Below are positions 18,398-27,608 of a stretch of DNA of 64,000 bases, one piece after another. Below the pieces are notes generated by a model. That model saw nothing but the letters and a program-made list of their open reading frames with translations. It was not told where the DNA came from and made no database searches. The stretch's first letter is position 1, and the number at the start of each line of letters is the position of its first letter. The DNA comes from Blautia hydrogenotrophica DSM 10507. Lineage in GTDB: Bacteria; Bacillota; Clostridia; Lachnospirales; Lachnospiraceae. Position numbers and translations under genes: made by a program. The stretch covers positions 62,001 to 126,000 of the forward strand of contig NZ_CP136423.1 in NCBI RefSeq assembly GCF_034356035.1, read 5' to 3'.

Positions 18398-20728
18398 ATG
18401 AGACTAAGTGAGCTTCAGATAGGGAAGACAGCCACGATTCTTTCCGTGGGGGGAAGCGGGGCTTTGCGGCAGCATTTTTTAGATATGGGCTTGATTCAGG
18501 GGACAGAGGTCACAGTGATGAAATATGCTCCCATGGGAGACCCCATTGAATTGAGAATCCATGGGTATGAGTTGACTATCCGGCTGGAGGACGCGAAAAA
18601 TATAGAAATCAGCGAAGCACATCCGCCGGTTTCCTCTGGAATGGATGTCCGCAGCTCAGAGACACCGCATCCAGGATATGGAGAAGGGGGAAAATATCAT
18701 AACCGGAAGAACGAGAATCCTTTGCCAGAGGATGAAGTACTCACTTTTGCATTGGTGGGAAATCAAAACTGTGGAAAGACGACGCTATTTAACCGGCTGA
18801 CAGGGGCAAAACAGCATGTGGGAAACTTTCCCGGCGTGACGGTGGACCGGAAAGACGGTGTAATCAGAGGACATAAAAACACTCTGATTACAGATTTGCC
18901 GGGTATCTATTCCATGTCTCCATACAGTAATGAAGAGATTGTGACCCGGGAATTCATTCTGAGGGAGAAGCCAAGAGGGATTATAAATATCGTAGACGCG
19001 ACCAACATCGAGCGAAATATGTATCTGACTATGCAGCTTATGGAGCTGGGATTTCCCATGGTGATCGCGTTGAATATGATGGATGAACTCAGAGAGAATG
19101 GGGGGTCTGTTTTAGTAAACGATATGGAAGCTGCCCTTGGTGTCCCTGTGATTCCAATATCTGCGGCGAAGGGAGAGGGCATCGAGGAGTTGATTCAGCA
19201 TGCGATACATATAGCGAAATATCAAGAAGCGCCGATGTCCATTGATTTTTGTGAAAAAGAAGAAGGGATTCATAGAGGAATACATGCGGTGATGCATCTG
19301 ATTGAAGATCATGCCAAGAGAAATGGGATTCCCATTCGTTTTGCTGCCAGCAAGATCTTAGAGGGAGATAAAAAGATTTTAGAGCAGCTTCAGCTTACGG
19401 AAAACGAACAGGAAACTTTGGAGCATATCGCAAAGCAGACGGAGGAAGAGACAGGGCTGGACCGAGCAGCGGCTATCGCGCAAATGCGTTTCCGGTATAT
19501 CGAGAGTGTCTGCCAGGCGACGGTAGTAAAGCCCAAGGAAAGCAAGGAACGGGTTCGGAGCAGAAGAATTGACCGGTTTTTAACAGGAAAATATACGGGG
19601 ATTCCCGCGTTTATCGGAATTATGGGGCTTGTGTTCTGGCTGACCTTTAATGTAATCGGAAGTACTTTACAGGGTATATTGGAGCTGGGAGTTACTTGGC
19701 TGACGGAGGCTGTGGACGCTGCGATGGAAACAGCCCATGTGAATCATGCTCTTCACTCCCTGGTGATAGATGGAATTTTTAACGGAGTAGGAAGTGTCCT
19801 GAGCTTTTTACCGATTATTGTGACTTTGTTTTTCTTTCTCTCGCTTCTGGAGGACAGCGGTTACATGGCCCGGGTCGCTTTCATCATGGACAAGCTGCTG
19901 AGAAAATTGGGGCTTTCCGGCAGGAGCATTGTTCCGATGCTGATTGGATTTGGTTGTACGGTGCCCGGAGTGATGGCAAGCAGAACTCTTCCTTCAGAGA
20001 GGGACAGAAAGATGACCATTTTGCTGACCCCGTTTATGAGCTGCACTGCAAAGCTGCCGATTTATGCGTTTTTTACTGCGGCATTCTTTCCGAATTACGC
20101 GGCGATTGTGATGATTGGACTCTATTTGTTTGGAATAGCTTCTGGAATATTAATGGCTCTGATTTTCAAGAAAACGAAGTTCAAAGGAAAGGCGGTTCCT
20201 TTTGTCATGGAGCTTCCCAACTACAGAATGCCTGGGGCAAAAAATGTGGGGCATTTGCTTTGGGATAAAGCGAAAGATTTCTTACAGAGGGCGTTCACCG
20301 TCATTTTTATAGCGACGATTGTCATCTGGTTCCTACAGAATTTCGATATGAGTCTGAATATGGTTTCAGATTCTCAGAACAGTATTCTGGCTGTTGCAGC
20401 GGGTATTCTTGCACCGATTTTTATTCCCGTCGGCTTTGGAGATTGGAGGATTGTAACTTCTCTGATCTCTGGATTTTTGGCGAAGGAGAGTGTTGTATCA
20501 TCCTTGACTGTGCTGTATGGAAGTACCGGATTGCTTCAGAATAGCTTGGCTGTGCCGGGCGCTGTTTCACTGTTGGTCTTCTGTCTGTTGTATACTCCGT
20601 GTGTGGCGGCAATTGCATCTGTGCGAAGAGAACTTGGAGGCAAGTGGGCGGCCGCTATGGTGTTTGGACAGTGTGCGGTAGCGTGGATTGCATCGTTTTT
20701 GATTTATCATATTGGGATTTTATTTTGA
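18398..20728 (+). CDS. feoB: FeoA-FeoB fusion, ferrous iron transporter
   Basis: Imports Fe2+ across the membrane. A FeoA-type SH3 domain (about residues 1-75; LSELQIGKTATILSV) is fused by a polar linker to FeoB. The FeoB GTPase has GNQNCGKTTLFN (G1), the G2 VTVDRKDG, DLPGIYS (G3) and NMMD (G4). The membrane part has two gating repeats with GFGCTVPGVMASRT near residue 520 and later membrane helices. I chose ATG 18398 because it follows GGGAAGAGG and aligns with FeoA starts; an upstream in-frame ATG at 18359 adds 13 residues. The gene stands alone between two hairpins. Confidence 0.93.
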   Translation: MRLSELQIGKTATILSVGGSGALRQHFLDMGLIQGTEVTVMKYAPMGDPIELRIHGYELTIRLEDAKNIEISEAHPPVSSGMDVRSSETPHPGYGEGGKYHNRKNENPLPEDEVLTFALVGNQNCGKTTLFNRLTGAKQHVGNFPGVTVDRKDGVIRGHKNTLITDLPGIYSMSPYSNEEIVTREFILREKPRGIINIVDATNIERNMYLTMQLMELGFPMVIALNMMDELRENGGSVLVNDMEAALGVPVIPISAAKGEGIEELIQHAIHIAKYQEAPMSIDFCEKEEGIHRGIHAVMHLIEDHAKRNGIPIRFAASKILEGDKKILEQLQLTENEQETLEHIAKQTEEETGLDRAAAIAQMRFRYIESVCQATVVKPKESKERVRSRRIDRFLTGKYTGIPAFIGIMGLVFWLTFNVIGSTLQGILELGVTWLTEAVDAAMETAHVNHALHSLVIDGIFNGVGSVLSFLPIIVTLFFFLSLLEDSGYMARVAFIMDKLLRKLGLSGRSIVPMLIGFGCTVPGVMASRTLPSERDRKMTILLTPFMSCTAKLPIYAFFTAAFFPNYAAIVMIGLYLFGIASGILMALIFKKTKFKGKAVPFVMELPNYRMPGAKNVGHLLWDKAKDFLQRAFTVIFIATIVIWFLQNFDMSLNMVSDSQNSILAVAAGILAPIFIPVGFGDWRIVTSLISGFLAKESVVSSLTVLYGSTGLLQNSLAVPGAVSLLVFCLLYTPCVAAIASVRRELGGKWAAAMVFGQCAVAWIASFLIYHIGILF

Positions 20729-20740
20729 GTTTAGTTTATA

Positions 20741-20783
20741 AAAAATGAGATATTCCGTGCCATGCGTGGAATATCTCATTTTT
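20741..20783. terminator. feoAB terminator
   Basis: A 16-bp perfect stem (20741-20756 with 20768-20783) with terminal T-run, likely usable from both strands. Confidence 0.85.
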
Positions 20784-20785
20784 TT

Positions 20786-20815
20786 ATGTAATAGGAAAGC
20801 CTTTTCCTATTACAT
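20786..20815. repeat. Short palindromic repeat
   Basis: ATGTAATAGGAAA (20786-20798) and TTTCCTATTACAT (20803-20815) form a perfect palindrome. GC-rich palindromic patches follow to about 20,920. No gene is visible between 20,729 and 20,962. Confidence 0.5.
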
Positions 20816-20962
20816 AAACGCTCCGCTAAGGATACGCACGCCGCAAGGCGGCGCGCAAAGTGGGATGTGCCCCTTAAAGACTGAGGGGATGGGGTACTGA
20901 AGTGGGTCTGCCCACTTTGTTCAATAGAAAAGATCTCATTATGGCGGTGTATATTTCGGATT

Positions 20963-22144
20963 TCAGTTTAGAACTTTTATATCGCTGGTACCTGGCTGCC
21001 CTACCGGCAGTGAAGTATCGCTGGGCCAGTAGGTTTGGTTTGGATCAATGCTGAATGTCAAGTGCTGTCCGTTGTATTGACTTAGACCTTCGCTGTTGAA
21101 AATACGGATCATGGAAACTTCTCAGCTCCGTGTTCCCGGGTCGCCGCCAGATCTCAGGTCCATAACCTGCGGCGTATCTAGCACAATCAGATGGTAGCTC
21201 ATACCTGTGGATGAGCCGCCGTTGGGGTCCGGCGTTCCCTGTAGAGCAATCACCTGGTCGTAGCTGTAGTTGTCAATAGTACCTTGAAAGACAATTCTTC
21301 CGCTGTCTTCGGGAAGGGCAGCTTCTTCTGGCGCTTCACTGCTTTCCAACGCAGTTCCCTCTGAGCTGTTTTCAGTATTATTGGAGGCTTCGGTTGAATT
21401 GGAGGTAACGGCCGTCCAGTTGTCAAGGGCATCGGTATTGCTGACGTCGTTCCAGTTGATCGTTTCGCTGTTTAAAGCTTCGGGAACTGAATCTCCGAGA
21501 CGGCCATTCCATTCTGGCGATGTACTGATAGAACCGCCTTCTAATGTGACGCGGGAAACTGACATGTCTCCGGTTCCGCTGGAAACTTCAGTGAGTGATA
21601 ATCCATTACCATCTCTCATGATGCCTAAGCTGCCGCGGAAACCGCCCACTCCAGCAGTGCCTTCCGTAATGGTTTCTGAGGGCTGGGACATAGTCTGGTC
21701 GTCAGGGTTGTACTGAAACACACGTATGAAATACAGTCCATTTTGGGTTTCCTGAGATAAGAGAAGTGCAGGAATTGGATTGTCGCTTTGCATCTGTACA
21801 AGGGCATATTTGTAATTTCCCGTGGGGATGTTGCTTCCTGTGGAATCATATGGATAAGAATCCGCCTGACTGAGAATGATCTTATACTGTTCTAGCACCT
21901 GGCTATCGGTCTGTGAGTTTTCTGCCTTAATAGACTGCACTTCATCAGAGGATTTTTCTTCTGATTGTCCGTCATCGGGTGTTGGAGTCTCAGAAATTTC
22001 AGTGTTCGCAGACGCGCTGGTTTGGGACTCCGATTTTACTTCGGGTGTGTCTGCTGATGAGCTGTCTGTGTCTTTACATCCCAAAAAGCTTAAACTGACC
22101 GTGCATATGATTGTGGATATGCATATAAATTTTTTAAACTTCAT
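20963..22144 (-). pseudogene. Secreted lipoprotein with in-frame TGA
   Basis: The reading frame from ATG 22144 encodes a lipoprotein: a signal peptide ending in SLSFLGC (lipobox Cys near residue 23), then a Ser/Thr/Glu-rich linker and a ~200-residue domain with YALVQMQSDNPIPALLL. The frame stops at TGA 21122-21124 after residue 340. The same frame then continues for 52 codons (MIRIFNSEG and FSIDPNQTYWP) to TGA 20963. The continuation reads like a natural C-terminus, so a nonsense change or a base-call error is likely. The intact product would be about 393 residues. The family is not recognised. No operon partner is seen. Confidence 0.7.
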
Positions 22145-22433
22145 TTTACGGTTCCTCCTGGTTATTATAAAAATCTTCGTTTATTATACCAAAATGTTGT
22201 CGGTGTTCGTAATTTTCATTTATAGAAGATTTTGGATTTTGAGGTTTGTCATGTCTGGATAAAAAGTAATTATGATAAAGCGTGTTTCCTCATACAGAGA
22301 AAAATCAAAATTGATAAAAAGAGAGTCAAGATCAGTAATAGTAAATAAGCAACAGATTTGGGATAATACATTCATAAAAGTTGTGCACAATGAATAATCA
22401 AGAATATAAGAAATAACCAAGAAGGAGAAAAAA

Positions 22434-23888
22434 ATGGAATTTTTCAACAATGCGATAACACAGGTAAATTCCATTGTCTGGAGTAACGTACTGGTTGTGA
22501 TTTGTCTGGTGGCGGGGGTATATTTTTCTATCAGACTGAAGTTTCCGCAGATTCGACTGTTCAAGGATATGATACATTTGCTGGTGAAAGCAGACCCTGA
22601 CAGCAAAAGCGGAATTACACCATTCCAGGCATTTGCCACGACAGTTGGTTCTCGTGTGGGAATGGGAAGTGTGGCCGGAGTTGCCACAGGGATCTACTTT
22701 GGAGGGCCAGGTGCGGTATTTTGGATGTGGGTTTTGGGACTATTAGGAGCGGCTACAGCACTCATGGAGTCCACACTTGCACAGGCTTATAAGACTAAAA
22801 TTAATGGAGAGTATATTGGAGGTCCTGCGCTGTTTATAGAGAGAGGACTGAAGATTAAGCCATATGCGGTTTTGTTTGCATTGGCTACAATATTAGGACC
22901 TGGAATTTTAATGCCGGGGCTGCACGCCAATTCTGTGGCGAGCACATTCCAGAGATCTTTTGGCACAGGAATGATTACAGGAGGCGTGATCTTATGTGTG
23001 TTTCTGGCTATTGTAGTATTCGGTGGCGTGAAAAGAATCGGTAAGTTTGCTGAGAAGGCAGCTCCGATCATGTGTTTGGTCTACATGTTGATGGCGATCG
23101 GAATTGTTGTGATTTATTTCAAAAATATTCCGGGTGTAATCGGCCAGATCTTCGGTTCCGCGTTCGGGGTGGATGCGGTGTTTGGAGGAATCGTAGGTTC
23201 CGCGATTGCGTGGGGAGTAAAAAGGGGTGTGTACTCCACAGAGGCAGGCCAAGGTTCTGGTGCGATTGTATCTGCGGCCGCTGAGGTGACGCATCCGGCA
23301 AAACAGGGACTGGTACAGGCGTTGTCCGTATATATTGTTTCTTTTATTGTTTGTACTTCCACAGCTATTATTTTGCTCTTGAGCAATTCCTATAATGTCA
23401 TCAATGAAACGACGGGGAAAATGATTGTTGAGTATCTGCCAGGGAGTCAGTATGGTGTAGGTTGGTCACAGGATATTCTGGAAGCCACCTATGGTTCTCT
23501 TTTGGGCGGTAAGCTGTTTGCGATTATCATTGTATTGTTTGTGTTCACGAGCCTGATTGGGTATGAATACCAGGCTGAGAGCAATGTGAATTACCTGTTT
23601 AAAGGGAAAAAGACAGCAGTCTGGGTAATTCGTACAATCTTTATTCTGTCCACTTTCTCAGGTGTTTTGGTCAACGCAGATATTATCTGGACGATGGGAG
23701 ATACAGGAGCAGGTATTATGACCTGGCTGAATATTATCGCAGTTGCGCTGATGTCGAAGCAGGCTTTTGCGATATTTAAAGATTATGAGGAACAGAAAAA
23801 ACAGGGAAAAGATCCTGTCTTTCATCCAGAGCAATTTGGAATTGACGATCCGGAAGGAATCTGGGCGATCGAAGAAAAACGTAATTAA
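22434..23888 (+). CDS. Alanine/glycine:sodium symporter (AGCS family)
   Basis: A 484-residue membrane protein with about ten helices. Family motifs include TTVGSRVGMGSVAGVATGIYFGG near residues 64-85 and KRGVYSTEAGQGSGAIVSAAA near residues 266-286. It imports small neutral amino acids with Na+. The start follows AAGGAG. The glyA gene lies 40 bases downstream, so glycine/serine use is a likely shared role. The 289-base gap upstream (22145-22433) is AT-rich and shows no gene and no recognisable glycine riboswitch. Confidence 0.92.
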   Translation: MEFFNNAITQVNSIVWSNVLVVICLVAGVYFSIRLKFPQIRLFKDMIHLLVKADPDSKSGITPFQAFATTVGSRVGMGSVAGVATGIYFGGPGAVFWMWVLGLLGAATALMESTLAQAYKTKINGEYIGGPALFIERGLKIKPYAVLFALATILGPGILMPGLHANSVASTFQRSFGTGMITGGVILCVFLAIVVFGGVKRIGKFAEKAAPIMCLVYMLMAIGIVVIYFKNIPGVIGQIFGSAFGVDAVFGGIVGSAIAWGVKRGVYSTEAGQGSGAIVSAAAEVTHPAKQGLVQALSVYIVSFIVCTSTAIILLLSNSYNVINETTGKMIVEYLPGSQYGVGWSQDILEATYGSLLGGKLFAIIIVLFVFTSLIGYEYQAESNVNYLFKGKKTAVWVIRTIFILSTFSGVLVNADIIWTMGDTGAGIMTWLNIIAVALMSKQAFAIFKDYEEQKKQGKDPVFHPEQFGIDDPEGIWAIEEKRN

Positions 23889-23928
23889 ATTACATATATA
23901 GTGAGAAATTTGAAAGGAGATTTTTAAC

Positions 23929-25185
23929 ATGTTAAAGGTAACAAGAGCTACAGATCCAGTTTTGGCGGGATTAGTGGACGAGGAATTAAAACGTCAGGAA
24001 CATAATATTGAAATGATCGCTTCTGAGAGTACGGCGCCGTTGGCAGTTATGGAGCTGACCGGAAGCGTGTTTACCAATAAAACACTGGAAGGCTATCCGG
24101 GAAAGAGATTCCAGGCAGGCTCTCATATTGCGGATAAAGTGGAAGAATTGGCCTGCGAGAGAGCGAGAGAGCTGTTTGGAGCAGACCATGTGAACATTCA
24201 GTCTTATTCCGGTTCCACCGCAAACTACAGTGTGTTTGCATCTATTCTGGAGCCAGGAGACAAAGTGTTGAGTATGAGACTAGACCAGGGAGGCCATTTG
24301 ACTCATGGTTCACCTGCTAACTGGGTAAGTAAGATTTATCACTTTGAATTCTATGCGATGAACTCGGAGACAGAGTTGATTGATTACGACGCACTGGAGG
24401 AGAAAGCAAAAGAATACCGCCCGAAATTAATTATCGCAGGGGCTAGTTCTTATTCCAGACTGATCGACTATGAGAGAATCGCGAAAGTAGCAAAAGAGGT
24501 AGGGGCTTATTTCATGGTAGATATGGCTCATGTGGCTGGACTGGTGGCAGCAAAAGTAATTCCAAGTCCGATTCCGTATGCTGATTTTGTGACTTCTTCT
24601 ACCACAAAGACTTTCTGTAGTGCGAGAAGTGGTATGGTATTCTGTAAAGCGGAGCATGCAAAGCTTCTGGATAAAGGAACCTTTCCGGGAGCTCTGGGTT
24701 CCATTCAGTTACATACCATGGCGGCTAAAGCATGGTCCTTTCAATATGCTGCGTCTGATGAATTTAAAGCGATTATGGAGCAGGTAGTGAAAAATGCGAA
24801 ATGCTTGGCAGAAGAGCTGACAAACTATGGATTCCGAATTGTGAGTGGCGGAACAGACAATCATCTTCTGGTGGCTGATCTGAGAGGAAAACACATCACA
24901 GGAAAAGCATTCCAGAACGCGCTGGACGCTGTGGGAATCACTGTAAATAAGAATATGATTCCGTTTGACCCAGAGAAACCATTTGTGACCAGCGGTGTCC
25001 GTATTGGATTGACAGCAGTTACACAGAGAGGATTAAAAGAGCCAGAGATCAAAGAGATCGCGGCAATCATGAATAAAGTTGCAGACGCGCCGGAAGATCA
25101 GGAAAATCTTGCGGCCTGCAAAGCACAGGCAGAGGCTCTGATTGCGAAGTTCCCACTGTATCCGGCAGGAGCCTTTGAAGACTGA
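23929..25185 (+). CDS. glyA: Serine hydroxymethyltransferase
   Basis: A PLP enzyme converting serine and tetrahydrofolate to glycine and methylene-THF. It has 418 residues, the usual length. Visible motifs are NIEMIASESTAP near the N-terminus, YPGKRFQAG, VDMAHVAGLVAA around residue 200 and the PLP-lysine site VTSSTTKTFCSARSG near residue 228. The substrate-binding SGTDNHL-type loop appears as SGGTDNHLLVADL. AAAGGAG precedes the ATG. A terminator follows at 25266. Confidence 0.94.
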   Translation: MLKVTRATDPVLAGLVDEELKRQEHNIEMIASESTAPLAVMELTGSVFTNKTLEGYPGKRFQAGSHIADKVEELACERARELFGADHVNIQSYSGSTANYSVFASILEPGDKVLSMRLDQGGHLTHGSPANWVSKIYHFEFYAMNSETELIDYDALEEKAKEYRPKLIIAGASSYSRLIDYERIAKVAKEVGAYFMVDMAHVAGLVAAKVIPSPIPYADFVTSSTTKTFCSARSGMVFCKAEHAKLLDKGTFPGALGSIQLHTMAAKAWSFQYAASDEFKAIMEQVVKNAKCLAEELTNYGFRIVSGGTDNHLLVADLRGKHITGKAFQNALDAVGITVNKNMIPFDPEKPFVTSGVRIGLTAVTQRGLKEPEIKEIAAIMNKVADAPEDQENLAACKAQAEALIAKFPLYPAGAFED

Positions 25186-25265
25186 TAAAAGAAGATAGGC
25201 AATCGGTAATGTTTTATGCCATGTCCCTCCGAACGTGAGCGATTGTCTTGCAACAAATCATAAAG

Positions 25266-25291
25266 AGCTGCCAAATGAATGGCGGCTTTTT
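25266..25291 (+). terminator. glyA terminator
   Basis: AGCTGCC (25266-25272) pairs with GGCGGCT (25281-25287), followed by a T-run. It is the last clear host feature before the ICE. Confidence 0.7.
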
Positions 25292-25299
25292 ATGAATAC

Positions 25300-25629
25300 T
25301 AAAGCAAGTGAACAAGTTGTAAAGATAGAAGAACAAAATTTGACAAGAACCGTGGATTCTTTTATCTTTATTAAATAACAACTCTGATTATCTCCAAAAA
25401 GCCCGGAAATACGGGCATTTCACGGGATATAAGAACTGAATTTACTACCGATTTACTACTTTCGGATTGAGCTTTGACACGCTTCTGCCTCCCGTGAAGC
25501 CCACCGCCCAAATAGTGACACATCGAAAATCGAATACGACACCGCAGACGGCGGCGTTCTCTTTTCCCCTTTGGGGAGATCAGGACGCCGCTTTTTTTGC
25601 GCCCAAAACCAGAAAGGAGGCGACCGCCT
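25300..25629. other. ICE left-end non-coding region
   Basis: No convincing gene. Contents: an AT-rich tract, a small GCCCG/CGGGC hairpin near 25400, tandem TTTACTAC repeats near 25440-25460, and a large hairpin (about 25549-25601) whose GCGGCGTT and GACGCCGC arms flank a TCCCC/GGGGA palindrome and end in a run of seven T. The latter looks like an attenuator ahead of the first ICE gene. Confidence 0.5.
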
Positions 25630-26775
25630 ATGTACTTTACTTCCGGCAGCGACCGGGCCTTTGAACAGCTCATGCAGACGAGGCCGGGCGCAGATCATTT
25701 TGACAGCGGCGAGGCCGGAGCGCCGGAGGACTGCGGCACCTGCCGTTTCTACCGCCCGCACTGGAAGTACCAGTTTTGTGTGTATGAGGAATGTCCCTAC
25801 CAGCCGGGCAAGCTCACCGCCCTTGACGGCGCGGTGAAATTTCAAGTGAAAGGAGTGGACGACGAGATGGCAGTTTTTCGAGTGGAGAAAAACCGGGGCT
25901 ACACGGTGATGTCCAACCACCACCTGCGGAACAAGGACTTGTCCCTGAAAGCCAAGGGGCTGCTGTCGCAAATGCTGTCCTTGCCGGAGGATTGGGACTT
26001 TACGCTGAAAGGCTTGTCCCTTATCAACCGGGAGCAGATCGACGCGATCCGGGCGGCTGTCCGAGAGCTGGAACAGGCGGGCTATATCGTGCGTTCCCGT
26101 GAGCGTGACAGCCAAGGCCGCCTGCGCGGGGCGGATTACATCATTTACGAACAGCCCCAGCCTGTGCCGGATTCACCTACATTGGAAAATCCAACATTGG
26201 ATAATCCAACGCAGGAAAAGCCTACGCAGGAAAAACCAACGCAATTAAATAAAGATAGATCAAGTAAAGAGAAATCAATTACAGATGGATCAAATACCGA
26301 TTCCATTCCTATCCTTTCCCCTCCCTCTCCTTTGGGGGAAGAAGCGGCTGCGCCGCCGGAACGGAAAGGAACGGGAGCGAAATCACAGAGCGCCGTAGAG
26401 ATTTATCGGGAGATCATCAAGGACAACATCGAGTATGAACACCTTTGCCAGTACGCCAAGGGGATTGACCGGGATATGCTGGACGAGATCGTGGACTTGC
26501 TGGTGGAAACCGTATGCAGCGCCCGAAAGACCATCCGCATTGCCGGGGACGATTACCCCGCCGAGCTGGTGAAATCCAAGCTGATGAAGCTGAACAGTTC
26601 TCACATTGAGTTTGTCTTTGACTGTATCAGCAAAAACACCACGGAAATACGGAACATCAAAAAATACCTGCTGGCGGTTCTGTTCAACGCCCCAAGTACC
26701 ATCAACGGCTATTACACGGCGCTGGTGGCCCATGACATGAACACAGGCAGTTGGGGAACCCCGCAAAATCGGTGA
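25630..26775 (+). CDS. ICE replication initiator-like protein (DUF6017) fused to a Cys-rich N-terminal module
   Basis: The 381-residue frame has two parts. The first ~79 residues carry a zinc-ribbon-like pattern, CGTCRFYRPHWKYQFC. The second part begins at an internal ATG 25867 (MAVFRVEKNRGYTVM) with its own AAAGGAG, and contains a winged-helix region (MLSLPEDWDFTLKGLS) and a C-terminal conserved domain. In related elements, as I recall them, these are two overlapping genes in different frames. Here they are continuous, so both a fused product and an internally started 302-residue protein are possible. The role is probably replication of the excised circle. Confidence 0.75.
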   Translation: MYFTSGSDRAFEQLMQTRPGADHFDSGEAGAPEDCGTCRFYRPHWKYQFCVYEECPYQPGKLTALDGAVKFQVKGVDDEMAVFRVEKNRGYTVMSNHHLRNKDLSLKAKGLLSQMLSLPEDWDFTLKGLSLINREQIDAIRAAVRELEQAGYIVRSRERDSQGRLRGADYIIYEQPQPVPDSPTLENPTLDNPTQEKPTQEKPTQLNKDRSSKEKSITDGSNTDSIPILSPPSPLGEEAAAPPERKGTGAKSQSAVEIYREIIKDNIEYEHLCQYAKGIDRDMLDEIVDLLVETVCSARKTIRIAGDDYPAELVKSKLMKLNSSHIEFVFDCISKNTTEIRNIKKYLLAVLFNAPSTINGYYTALVAHDMNTGSWGTPQNR

Positions 26776-26876
26776 TTTTGTGGGGAGAGGAGAAACAGCG
26801 AAATGAGCGAGCTTTTCACGCTTGCGTGGAAACAAGCGATATGGAGCTTGTGACGACGAGAAAGGAGGACGGCCCT

Positions 26877-27089
26877 ATGAAACAGGGTGCTTTGATTTTT
26901 GACGAGCAGACAGACCGCTACGACATCCGCTTTGACCTTGCGGACTATTACGGCGGCCTGCACTGCGGAGAAACTTTTGATGTGATGGTGGGCGGCAGAT
27001 GGAGGCCGACCCGCATTGAAATGGCCGAGAACTGGTATCTGGTGGGAATCCATGCCGACGATCTCTCCGGCCTGCGGGTGCGGATTTAA
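26877..27089 (+). CDS. DUF5348 family ICE protein
   Basis: A 70-residue protein (MKQGALIFDEQTDRYDIRF) after AAAGGAGG. It is conserved in Tn1549-like elements, where its function is unknown. It lies between the replication and PcfB genes. A longer upstream frame exists but lacks a ribosome site. Confidence 0.75.
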   Translation: MKQGALIFDEQTDRYDIRFDLADYYGGLHCGETFDVMVGGRWRPTRIEMAENWYLVGIHADDLSGLRVRI

Positions 27090-27131
27090 GCCATCCGCCT
27101 GCCTGCTGACTTTCCAAAGGAGGGATAGCAG

Positions 27132-27608
27132 TTGCAGGAAGAAGTAGACCAGAAAACCATAGCGTTAGCGGTTAAGACGGGCAAGCTCACCGCCCAAGTG
27201 CTGCAAGCGGCCATCCGAAAATATCTGGCCGCCCGGCAGAAAGGGACGGGCAAGGCCCATCACGGCCAGCAGAGCTTACGGCAGCTCAAAAAGGACGGTT
27301 CCGCCCTGTCCAACATTGAGATCACCGACGCCAACATTGGCTTATTTAAGCCCTGCGCCAAGAAATACGACATTGATTTTACCCTGCGGAAAGACCGCAC
27401 CACCCATCCGCCCCGGTATATCGTGATCTTCAAATCCAAGCAGGCGGACAATCTGGAACAGGCGTTTAAGGAGTTTACGGCCAAGAAGCTCCAACAGCAG
27501 GAACGCCCCTCCATCCGAAAAACCCTTGCCGTCCTGAAAGAAAAGGCAGCGGCCAGAAGCAGCCAGCAGGCCAAGGAGAAAATCAAGGAAAGGGGGCTGT
27601 CACGATGA
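27132..27608 (+). CDS. PcfB-like conjugation protein (DUF3801)
   Basis: A 158-residue protein with TTG start after AAAGGAGGG. It is basic and matches the DUF3801/PcfB group encoded just before the coupling protein in Firmicute ICEs, where PcfB helps bring the relaxosome to VirD4. Its end overlaps the VirD4 start by 4 bases. Confidence 0.85.
   Translation: MQEEVDQKTIALAVKTGKLTAQVLQAAIRKYLAARQKGTGKAHHGQQSLRQLKKDGSALSNIEITDANIGLFKPCAKKYDIDFTLRKDRTTHPPRYIVIFKSKQADNLEQAFKEFTAKKLQQQERPSIRKTLAVLKEKAAARSSQQAKEKIKERGLSR

Noticed and set aside
21122..21124. TGA as a selenocysteine codon in the lipoprotein
   Set aside because: No redox motif surrounds it, no convincing SECIS-like hairpin follows directly, and the context is a low-complexity secreted protein.
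22145..22433. Glycine riboswitch before the symporter and glyA
   Set aside because: The AT-rich gap shows no tandem aptamer signature and no terminator or anti-terminator pairing.
25300..25629. A tRNA gene as the ICE attachment site
   Set aside because: No cloverleaf sequence is visible at the left edge, and the right edge is outside the window.
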